Shown: one piece after another, positions 1-11,300 of the stretch | Layout of the letters: each line of letters begins with the position of its first letter | Position numbering within the stretch: the stretch's first letter is position 1 | DNA from: Atrina japonica | Lineage: Eukaryota > Mollusca > Bivalvia > Pterioida > Pinnidae | DNA length: 64,000 nucleotides | NCBI GenBank assembly: GCA_030159075.1 | Contig: BROG01000111.1 | Location: forward strand, 835,501 to 899,500 | Direction: 5' to 3' | Translations under genes and position numbers: made by a program | Notes under the pieces: model-generated | What the model saw: the letters and a program-made list of their open reading frames with translations, nothing else | What the model was told of the DNA's origin: nothing | The model's database searches: none

Positions 1-38
1 CATACGAATAGGGAAATGGGATTGTCCAGTCGTCAGAT

Positions 39-161
39 TGTGAGAAAAAATTCCCCAGAGGAATATGTTGGCTTTACAACAAAAATGGATGCTGCAATGC
101 CTTTCCCTGTAAGTTTGCCCATAAATGTACAGAATGTGGGGCAAATCACCCCTTGCTCAAT
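39..161 (+). pseudogene. Remnant of a retroelement zinc-knuckle region
   Basis: Read in the frame starting at base 3, bases 51-161 give a Cys/His-rich stretch with Cys codons at 66, 90, 93, 108, 126 and 135 and His codons at 120 and 147. It contains the string CKFAHKCTECGANHP. This spacing resembles the gag-like zinc motif of retroelements such as DIRS/Ngaro types (family memory, not a search). There is an upstream in-frame stop at 9-11, and a Penelope-like tail cuts off the downstream side. Too short to assign to a family. Confidence 0.4.
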
Positions 162-345
162 ATATAAAATATCTCAGATACCAAAGTATCAATCTTTAGG
201 ATGTCCAGGATATAAATACAAATCTGGTAAAATTGGACAAACACGGACCTCTGAAAACCAAGAGGTGGGATCAGGTGCCATTAAGGATTAAGCATCCCCT
301 GTTGACCGGTCACACCCGCCGTGAGTCCACAGTCAAACTGGTCCA
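155..345 (-). mobile_element. 3' tail of Penelope-like family A
   Basis: Shares a long stretch with the tail next to the reverse transcriptase at 41.9-43.1 kb. Landmarks are TCTCAGATACCAAAGTAT, ATGTCCAGGATATAAATACA, GGTGGGATCAGGTGCCAT, and CCGGTCACACCCGCCGTGAG at the distal end. Only the end of the element is present, as expected for 5'-truncated copies. Confidence 0.75.
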
Positions 346-429
346 ATTCAGCCAATGACAGCTCAACGTCAAATAGCAAAACTTTTTCAGGTTTTCAACC
401 ACAGACAAGATAGGGTTTTATCAGTTGTC

Positions 430-1310
430 ACTCAGTAAGTTTAATAAATGCTCTTTTTAACAGTTAGCCTTTTTTTTTTTGAAGCATAAAAACTGAGTTT
501 ACCTCTTGATTTTGTCTGTCTTTGGTTATTCAGGTAAAGATTTTTGTGCACCATAAAATTATATATGCTAAACATATTTCGAAGGTGGAATTGTTGTTAT
601 CGTTACAAAATGTTACAATTCTAGTCCATCTTTTAAAGAATGCAGTCTAATAGCTCAGCATGCTATGACTTGATTATCCTCATCAACCAATCAGGGTGAA
701 GCTGGACATCATCCATCGCTCGCCACATAGAGAAAGTTTCTGTCTAAATGATAGCCAAGATAAGTTCATTTTCACTTTCCACGTCCACCCCGACCTCCCG
801 CCAGTTTACCTTCTTTTAATGCACTTTTGCGGTATTAGTTTTTATTTGTACGTGGGCCGGCCGAATTTGTTCCCAAACTTTGCATTGTATATTGAAGTAT
901 ACTGTTTTCTAAATGATAAAGGCTTATTGATCTCATGTTTTATAAATGATGTTTCAATGTTTGAGAAAGTTGTTTTTTATTTTTAAACCATTGTTTACAT
1001 TTGTTCGATGTTGTTGTATATAGTTATTCTTTATTCTAACTGTAGTTTTGTAGGTCGATATTTTGATATACTTTTTGGCATTTTAATAAATGATGTTTTC
1101 ACCTGGCACTTGTTTTATGCTTTTGTTGTACATGAATATAGTTAATCTTTGTAACATTAGTTTTGCAAGTTGATTTTTGATATACATTTTGTGCATTTTC
1201 AATAAATGCTCTTTTCAACAATAAGCCTTTTTTTTATTTGAAACAATTTACCTCCTGTTTTTGACTGCCTTTGGTTATTCGGGTTTTTAGGTCCCGGTAA
1301 AAGATTTTAT
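430..1310 (+). repeat. Diverged direct duplication, about 110 bp, two copies 760 bp apart
   Basis: The stretch starting AATAAATGCTCTTTT near 440 and running to GGTTATTCAGGTAAAGATTT near 545 recurs near 1200-1305 with scattered changes. Between them, a related unit (ATATTTTGATATAC...AATAAATG) recurs near 1055-1090 and 1165-1207. No coding potential is seen. Confidence 0.6.
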
Positions 1311-2709
1311 ACGATATATATACATATATCTGTGTGTGTGTGACTTTTGTTTTACGTTTTATTTTGCTTTTGCTCTCTTTTCAATTTATTTTGTTGTTAA
1401 GGTTCATGTTTTTACACTGGTCTGTTGACAAATAGTGCTTTTTCAAGTTTTAGGTAGAGATATGATGGTTAAAGAGAGATAATCGAAACTACAGTTAAAA
1501 ATAACAATATAGAAAATCAATTTTGTTGTATTATTTTACATTTTCTAAACATCCCAATACTAATTTTTGTTCTTTTCTGTAAATCAAGTCAGAAATTAAA
1601 GAACTGAATGTAATAATTGATCACAAAAAGTAAATGTATATTCACTTTCAAATAATGTAACAATTGCGTACTTCCAGAGAGTTCATTGTAACGAAATGAA
1701 CAAGTCTTTATACAAACCTGGTAAACATCGGATAAACATGATCCTCTGGAACATTCAGAGGAGAAAGCAGGTGTTACGGAGCATTCCTCCAGTTTGTTAT
1801 AGAGATAGAGCTGACATGGTTATGTACATTTAAATAAAACTTACGTGTCAGAGGCTGCCGTGGGATGTATATAAAATGTAAAAGGCGAAAGATAAATGTG
1901 ATAAAGAGAAAAATATTAGGTACATGCAGATTGATGGTAGAGACAACGGTTATAATTTTTCACACAGAGGGTCTCATCGGCAGACATTTTAGTTGATTAC
2001 CTCCCGTTACACAAAACGTTATTCTCGACCTCCATTGATAGAAATAAGGAGATACTTCATGGTTTAACGTGTTATGGTCTAACCACTCGGGCACAAAGGC
2101 CCCCTGCCCCCTGCAGATAGCAATACGAGGATATTTTATAAATCTGAAACAAACTGTTGTAAGGCGGATGAAAACAAAGCTTAAACTGGATATTTTGTTA
2201 ACAAATGTTTCTGTACGAAGTTTGATGTAAATCGTTATTTTGTATATGTTTTACGTTTAATGTAATTGACTGTATCTGTTACAAAAGATAACCAATTCAA
2301 TATTTGTCTAATTTAAAAAAAAGTTTGTTGGTGTTGAAAAACATTGAAATCATAAAATTAATTCAATTTTTCCCATCGTTTTCGTGATACCTATGAAAAA
2401 GAAGGAAAACTGAGTGAAATAAAAAGGGAGATAATTCCGAATTACTTGACTCATGGAGAGGTTTGTATTGTGCATAGAATTCTCTAAAGTGAGATAAATC
2501 ATTTAAGTGAAATACAAACTACATTAACGAGTTTCATCGATTTATTTTGAGCAAGTGTATGACAATATAATTTATGAAACAAATAAAAGGATGAATGTAT
2601 CCATTGAAATATCTAACGGGGTTTATAGCAAATTATGAAGTAAACAATGTCATTGATAAGATTACAAATTGAAGAAGCTATATCAAAGGGCGACATCTAT
2701 AAAATCACA
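1311..2709. other. Non-coding stretch, nothing recognised
   Basis: AT-rich sequence with a short TG run near 1330. I see no open frame with codon character and no known repeat. Confidence 0.5.
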
Positions 2710-2712
2710 AAT

Positions 2713-2870
2713 AAAGTATTTATCTTTAGGATTCCAGGAGGCAGTATAAAAATCTGGTGAATATCGGAAAATACGGACCTCCTGAAATCAAGAGGGGGGA
2801 TCAGGTGCCATGTAGGAGTAAGCATCCTATGTTGACCAGTCACAACTGCCATGAGTCCGCAGTCAAATTA
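2713..2870 (-). mobile_element. 3' tail of Penelope-like family A, degenerate
   Basis: Same landmarks as the copy at 155-345, with more changes: AAAGTATTTATCTTTAGGAT, GATCAGGTGCCATGTAGGAG, and TTGACCAGTCACAACTGCCA before GAGTCC. Tail only. Confidence 0.7.
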
Positions 2871-4065
2871 AAAAATGAAATTGTAAATTTTAACCCAAAT
2901 TATATCAAATAAAAACAATAATGTGGAAAGGTAAATTAATGATGGTTTTTCATATTTGAAAAAACAGGGAATGTACATGCACTGGCGCGTAATAAAAAAT
3001 TCTGTGCAGCACGACGAACATTGATTTTTATTTCCATGAGTCATTGCATGTATATTCCATGTTTTCTTTTTTACATAAATGAAAAATGATCCTAAACGAT
3101 CCTATATATAAATTTTATATAATTGACTTTGCGGGGGGAGGTTTTCATATGACGTACCAGCTGAATAGCTCTTTGTCCAGCATTACATGTACAATGCAAC
3201 CGGTCTGTATACTAGCAATAAAGGAAGTAACAGTTGGTGTTTAAATGTATGTCTATTGAATTGTTGTATACTGATAGATGTATTTAACTACTCTAGAAAT
3301 TCATCGGAGATATTCAGCCTCCTAAATGATCGGAACTGGGAAAGAGAGACAGAGAGAGTTATTTATTAAGGAAACAGCTATGTTCTTTCAAAAGTAAAGA
3401 TAAAAGCATGCAGCATTTGCAGTGCAACAGGATATTTTTGTGTATAGATGATATTAAGTTTTAATTAATAATGTAAAATCTTTATCATTTGAAGGTAACT
3501 TCATAAATCTATATGAGTACATACTCAAATTTTGAGTATCGTACTTAACAGTTTTATTAATTCTTTATGGGAAAATCATAAAATTTATCCATTTTGTATG
3601 TGAATGATAATAAGTAATGATGTGATCTGTATTCTGTCAGATCCAGGAAAACTTTATCGTAAAAAGAAAAGAAAAAAGAAAGAAAAGTTGAGTTTGAGAA
3701 TTTAGTAAATTGAGGGCTTTGTATTCCGTTTTACAAGATCGGTGATACAAAAGAAAACCAAGACAACTACTTGCAACTATCATAGCAAGCGGAACATTAC
3801 TGAATGTCTTTACTTGATTGGATATCTAATCAAACATCGTTATCATAAACATGATAACTATTTTATCACCTGTACAAGCAATTCTTCAGTTTTATTTTCT
3901 ACAGTGGTAAGTCGACGTGTGGGCGTCATTCAGAAGTATACACCCGAATCCTGCTGCAATTGATTCTTTGCTGTGTCGTTTAGGGCTTTAAACTTTTGTT
4001 AGGAACATTGATCTCGATACACGAGAATAAAAACAAAGCTATGATAGTATAAGGCTTAGTTAACA
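2871..4065. other. Upstream flank of the lectin gene
   Basis: AT-rich DNA between the Penelope-like tail and the lectin start codon. It holds one copy of a dispersed repeat (3512-3625). No clear TATA box or transcription start can be fixed; TATAAGG at 4048 is too close to the ATG to be more than a suggestion. Confidence 0.4.
3512..3625 (-). repeat. Dispersed repeat with a TACTCAAA/TTTGAGTA palindrome
   Basis: The reverse complement reads TTATTATCATTCACAT, then TATGATTTTCCCATAA, then AAGTACGATACTCAAAATTT. The same order of blocks occurs at 9748-9835 and 48780-48880 on the plus strand and probably at 60964-61020 on the minus strand. Confidence 0.6.
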
Positions 4066-4144
4066 ATGGATGGTTTACGATATGACTTTTACTATGTGTT
4101 AGTCTGCACTTTTGGTTTATCTGCTGGAATACAACTGGGTGACG
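4066..4144 (+). CDS. Lectin gene exon 1 (signal peptide)
   Basis: Encodes 26 codons plus one base, ending G|GTGAGT, so the intron is phase 1. Joined to exon 2 it restores a Gly codon. The residues show the n-, h- and c-region pattern of a signal peptide. An alternative is that this exon belongs to an unseen splice form, but no other lectin start is visible. Confidence 0.6.
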
Positions 4145-4379
4145 GTGAGTACCGACATCTCTCTCTGTCTACAGTAGTACTTTCATATTGGTCTGTATCG
4201 TCTTTATTTTTACCAACCAATATCTGAATTTGGTGTCTATGAAAAATCGAGTTTCAAAGTTATAATATTTTCATCCAGACCTAAATTCATTATTTTATTT
4301 ATTTTGGTTAAGCTCTATAAATCTTTTGTAGAAAATATATCTTTGAAACTTTATAAATACAATTAAGTAATTTTCCTTT

Positions 4380-4459
<80 letters not shown>

Positions 4460-4462
4460 AAG

Positions 4463-4505
<43 letters not shown>

Positions 4506-7500
4506 AGGTGTATTAAAAATTGAAAAATCGAAAAAATAAGCTATAGATATTTTACAACTTTACAAGATAATTGCCAAAATATTTACTTATGTTACGAAGA
4601 TCATATGGTGAACACTGAGTTTCCGTGTATTTCAAAGTCTGGGGTAGAAAAAGGGAAGAAAAACAAAAAAAGTAGTAAAATAACAAAAGTGAGAGATACG
4701 AATCAAGTGTCTCAGAAATCAACAGGCAGTATGGATGATTGGTAACGTTAATGTAACTGCCTACGCATCCAAAAAATTGAAATAACAATTATTAAAGATT
4801 ACCAGCTATACAGCGAGTTTTACATCAGTGCCAAAAGTCACCAATTTTACTCTTAAGATCAACTTTATTTTTGTTTTCTATTTTGACTCTAACAGTTGAT
4901 GGTAAAATTCTTGATATGACTGACAAGGAAAACAACCTTACCTTATTTGTCTAATTCGCATCAAAGACTTTTGTTTATTATCTCAAAAGAATTGAAAAAA
5001 AATTTTTTTTAGTACGTACTTAAACATATTTGATATTTATGATTCTTTGTTTCAAACTGGCAATGCCTTTCATCATTATTTACAATTTAATGTATTTAAT
5101 ATAAAAATACCCAGGTACACAGCGCATTCTGTCTTTATCGTGAAATTTTGAAAATGTAGTGGAGCTTAAAAATGAAGTGCATTTAGGGACTTTGGGCTAA
5201 TATTTAATAGATGTTACTTATTTATTACAACTAAAACAATCTAATGTCAATGTTGATGAAGTGATTTAAAAATAAACAATCAATCGTAGAATTCATATAG
5301 TAAAAAATTCGGGTAAAGACGTGACAGCCAATTGCTATCCATGTATAAATATTGAAAGAAAGCATAGTTGGAAACAAGATGCTTTTGTGAAACACAAATG
5401 CCCCCGGTCCCAACAAATTTTGCAATGTCCTACATTTTGACCCCTATCCCACCCAGAGAAATGTGATGTCAGTGAAGTGTGAACAACCATTCGATGAACA
5501 TACAGTCGAAGTTTGATTACTGTATTACAATCCAAACTTGAAATATTGCACTTTATATGTAACAGGAAATTACGGACAGACAGACACACAAACAAACAGA
5601 CAAACGGACAGGCAAACAGACAGATGGACGATCCAAACACTAGATGCCCCCGACGGACCTTTCAAGCCGGGGGCATAAAAATTATATCCAATAGTAAAGC
5701 CTTGATAGTTATAGAGCAAATTCTATGTATATTAGCTATAAAACAAATAATCAAAAATATAAACGAAAGTACGACATTAAAAAAGTAAACTTATTGTTAT
5801 AACTGATTAAACTGAAATATCAGCATACGAAATGAGAGTTTACAAGGATTGCAAGTTAAATGGAATTAAAGATGTACAAAATCATTAGAACAGTGACAAT
5901 TTTTTTAATGTTTCATCTCTGGAAATATAATATTAAGAACCAAATAAAAATCCCCGAGGTCAAATATCTAGTAGTCGGTTTTAGGGCATCTTCCCAAGTC
6001 AAAGTTTTCCGATCCACTCTGTTACCCACTCACCTTGACAGATTCCATTTCATTTTTGATGGCGACATCTAGCGTCGATCTAAAATTTCACTTAAATTGA
6101 ACCGACACTGGCCCCTGACATTAGCCAATGAAAAGACTTCGTAGGTTGCACGTCGCCATTTTTTCTGTGTTTAGGTACTTTCCCCTCTATTATGTGACCG
6201 ATTGTTAGACGAGTTCTGATTGACTTATAAAACGGTACCTGCAGCCAATGAAATTGACACCGCAAAGTCACATTATACAGGCCAAATCTGTCAAGGTATG
6301 TGAATAACGGAATGGATCGGAAAACCTTGACTTAGATAGATGGTTTCAAAGTTTTACTATAGAACCGCTGGTAAGATATCTAGGCGAAAAGTGATAAATC
6401 GCAATGTTTCTGTGTTCGATTTCTAGTACGTTGTCTTTTCTCAGACCAAATTATGCGTTCGGTATAAGAGGTGAACGCCATAGGTAGTTCAATTGTTATG
6501 TCAACATGGTACTTTAAAGAATCTTACTTTGTTAGCATTAGTCAAAAGTACATGTCAAAATCCGTAGCGATTTACCAAAAGTTGGCGACGACTCTTATAA
6601 CGACAAAAGAGAAAAGCATTGTTCTCTACCGGAACCGTAAAACCGGACAATTTAAGTCTCTATTCAACTGCTGAAGAGGTCACACCACCCGGTAAGATTC
6701 AAACACCGACATCAAGAGAGAACGACAACCATTTAGAAAAGAAATCTCGCGGCGGAGTAGAGTTGAATGAAATGTCAACCTGGACCTGACTCACACTCGA
6801 ACGCTTCCTTTCATTTGAAAAAAAAAATTATCATGTAATGCATATCATAAACATTCAAACGACCTTGAATTACGAGATTAAATTGAATCACTTGATATGT
6901 GTCCTAGGTAAAGCATATTACATCAATGGAGAAATGATGATTTAACTGATTGTGCTTAGATTGTATCATTTGTCAAACTACTCAAGTACTCCGATGGAAA
7001 AACTGTTAGTTATAAAAATACACTAACACATTACGTAGGTCTTATCGATAATGAATGTGTATATGTTGGCGAGTTACTGATTAGTAGATTGTCAAAATAG
7101 TGTGTTGTTTTTGGATAGTATTTTGTTTTTGGATGGCATTTAAATATATTTATATGAAACTAAAATTGAATATATACCTCTCTATTGGTCATTAATTTGT
7201 TTGTTTAGCGGGTGGTACTAATCAAATATCTTAAGGTAAATTGGACTTTGCAGAAGAAAACATGATATGAAATTATGGAATTCCAAAATAGGTAGAGAAT
7301 CAGATCGACAATTTGTTTTTATTTAAACTTGAACACTATAATGTGAAAGTGTGTAAACAAACTTACAAGTATACAATCTACTTTCTACGTTCATGAAAAA
7401 CAAAGACGTATGTTGAACAAACCGGTACCGATAGTGGAATTTACAATGTACGAAAAATCAGTATCGAGTGTGAGTTTTCCCTTTCAACTGCAATGAAAGA

Positions 7501-8142
7501 GGCATTAGCTTTGTTGGTTTTTTTTTTATTTTTCTTTCCTTTTTAATACTTAGATTAACATACAATAATAAAAACGATATACACAATTCCAAATATTTTG
7601 TGGAAATTGCTTGAGACACCAAGGTCTGGAACTTCTTTTACTTGCAATTGATTAACTCAGCCTTACTATTTGTATATGAATATCATACCTTTCACAAAAT
7701 ATATAGGAATGTAAAATTTTATGCCTGTGCATAGCCCTTATTTTTAATATTACATATACAAGTAGAAAAAGTAGTAAAAGATCGAAATATTTTGGTAAAC
7801 AGAGATAATGTCCATTTAAGTCTTATGTATGTATATAAATTTTGCAATTTAGTTTCACTTTTTTAGATACACAGGTAAGACTGGTATCATTCTTTTCGAC
7901 CAATTCTGTTAAGGTTTTTTGATGAGAAGTTATTTGATATCAAAGATCAAATGCTATATGCTACAACGGATTTTGAATTCTGCAAAATGAACATCCAATA
8001 CTTACTTTTATGTTGATAATCACAATCACCGCTAAATTGTCAAAAACCTTAATGATATTGATTATATATATTTATGTATTGATCTTACACAGCGTGCATA
8101 TACATCAGCACTTAAACCAAAATACATTTCATATAACCTGAG

Positions 8143-8179
<37 letters not shown>

Positions 8180-8254
8180 AATGATGATGATGAAGATTAT
8201 GATGATGAGATTTTCATTATTATTATCATTATGTTATTGTTATTTCTATTATTA

Positions 8255-8317
<63 letters not shown>

Positions 8318-11300
8318 CTATAAACGGGAAGAGTAGATACTTATATCATTTGTTAACACATACAGCCACTTGACAAAAGTTCATAGACAATATCATTTTT
8401 GCTATATATTTTTAAAAAACCCACATTTTTTATTATTATGTAATTTTCTTATTTGTAATTCTAAAAAATTGTCAATTTAAACAAAAAGTAAAACATAAAA
8501 TCACAATTTTATTTACATAGATAAGGAATTTTTATCGCAAAAATGTTTAAATTGATGAATCTTTTAATTTCTAATTCTGAAAATTAAAATATATAATGAA
8601 ACTGTATTTAAGTCTTTGTTTAATGGTGAAAAATCTATATAGTAAAAAATAATATCTGTAAACTTTTGGCAAGTGACTCTATGTATCTTGTTCATTGGTT
8701 TACCATGCGAATAACGAATAACTTTTATAAACCACCGTATATTTATAAGATAGGAGACAATTGTTAATCATAGTCATACAAGCAATTCAAAAACAAAATG
8801 AACAAAAGAAATGTTTCGTGAAACATTACGTTCATGCTTTTAGAATTGCGTCAATGATATTTGATTTATTCTTAACATAGGACCCTTTATCGTGTTAAAG
8901 CAAACCTTGGCTAATATTGTATGGTATATTGCAAAATATATTGCTAATTATATGGGTTTAAAAGCGAGAAAATGTCATTAAAGCAAATCGACTGACGGAA
9001 ATAACGTGGTTTTAATTGTTCCCCGAAAACTAATTAATGTATCTTGACAAATTTTATTTGTATAAAATGTATATTGCCACAATAATATAACTCGTGATTA
9101 TCTACAAGTCTGACACAATTGAAGGTCAATAGTCTTTCAATGCATTGATAGAAATGCACTGAATTCATTTTGGTCAATAGATATTTATTAATGTGGAGCT
9201 GCTACCATTCCGATATCAAAGACTTAAATCATTACTTAAAACATTATCAAATTGGCAGCCGAATCAAACGTCTTTTATAATCGCCAGAATTGTAATTAAC
9301 GCAATTGTGAAATGTTGTTTATTTTTTTTTTGAAAATAAAAAAGAAATTATATCACCACCGTGATACTATCAATACTATATATGTTGATTTATCTAATAT
9401 ATATTGGAAGTAGAAAAAAAAATGTAAAAAATTATGTGATGTACTCACGTCTGATGTCGAGTTACCTTGATTAGGAAACAGTTTTCATATGCACGTGTTT
9501 GTTGTTGATTGATCAGGCTTGATTACTGCACGTGACTGTTAAAGAATTACAAAGGTTGATTACAATACTCCCGTGCACCTGTCTGTTGATTGTGCATTTT
9601 GCAACAATTGATAACCAAGGCCCAAAGATACACAATTTTTCTCAGTACTCAAGCTCAAGTTTCATTTTACTATTTTGACTATTTAGCCGTTTGTATAAAC
9701 GTCTGGGTTTTACTAGATAGAATACTCATTATCATTTTTCATCACTCACATAAAATATTTGGATAAGACATGATTTTACCTGTAAAATGAACACAAAACT
9801 TGAGTGCGGTACTCAAAATTTGGGAACGTACTCAAACAACTTTTGACAATTCTGAAAATTATTTTCTAATTAGCAAATCATTTTCATTATTATTTAAAAT
9901 TATATGCCATCAATGCACAAACCTTTCAAATTGGGCATATATTTTACATGTTTTATCTACAAATCATGAAAATTTGGTGGAGCATGGTGACTTCGGTTCA
10001 AGATCGGCATGCAATTGTAGATCTGTATAGGTTGATTTATATAAGTTCTTACAGTAAGTCTACTTTATACTTAAATGGCTTAATAATCACACGTTCTTGT
10101 AGTGATTCTGTTCTAAATTTACACAGCCCTATAAGTGCATGTTATTGCAGATAAATGCAGATAAACATACGTTTTCCCGAAAATATTTACATTTCCTGCT
10201 GCAGTCTCCATTCATAAACTATGCTAATATCAGTAATATGTTCGTTATCTGACTTGTCTTAGCTTACTATCAGAGACTTCTTTAACTATTTCAATCCCGT
10301 TTTTTATCTCAATTTTATCTCTTCTTCATGTTGGATCAGTCAATTATGGCCAGTGGTAATAAAAGGTTTAAAATTAGTACCCACTTTTATTTTAACAAAT
10401 GGTAGTGACTTTTCCTGCGCTAAGCACTCGGCATAGGAAGTGACATCGTCGTAAAATCACGGTCCGCAATCGCTATGGTCTTTCGTACCAAATCTCTCGT
10501 AGCTAATGAATATTTACAAGGAGAAGGTGTGTCAAATTTATCCAATCACAGTAGTTGTGATCGGCGACGGACGTTATCGCATAGTCTGTTGATTTAATAG
10601 ATTTCTGAAATTGTTTAAAAGCCTCAATCTAATTGGTTCACGAATGCGAGAACCGTTTAAAAATATGCGCGAGAGATTTCGGTTGCATGAAATCACGGGT
10701 AGGAAAAAGTATTATGTATCGATCTGGACTGTGGAAGTGAAAGTCACAGGTATTTCAGGTGAGACTTAAAACTATGGTCCCATGTTAAGATAGGCGTGGC
10801 GTTTAAAATAACCCTCATTGCATTCTCGACAGCCCATTGCACAGGTAAATATTATATTATTATTATTTTGTACTGCTGGAACAAACTTTTGAGCAGCAAA
10901 TCATGATTTTATGAAGAAGTGAAATATTTGGCCATTATTTTTTATTTTCAGATCTTGTAGTTTTTACCCCAAAATTTGATTTTGTATTTTAATGTTAATT
11001 TCTATGTGCCATTTGCTCCGTATTCATGCATGTGGTTTTTGAAATGAAATGATCTATTATTTAATATAAATAGAATACATGTATAAGGATTTTTTCCAAT
11101 TTTCAGAGATTTGTGTAACAAAATTGACGTTTTCTCCCCAAAAAAATGGTTTTAGACTGGAAATGAGCTTGGCACCATGGCTAGTTCAATTTATACCGTT
11201 GAAATGAGCCCGTGTACCAAATGTCCTGCATTTATCAAGAAATGAGCAATTTAGCTATATTTTGCCTATTATCCGCTGGGATATACGTCATATTATCAAC

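Noticed and set aside
8142..8336. Poly-Met/poly-Tyr frame
   Set aside because: Direct translation of GAT and TTA triplet microsatellites.
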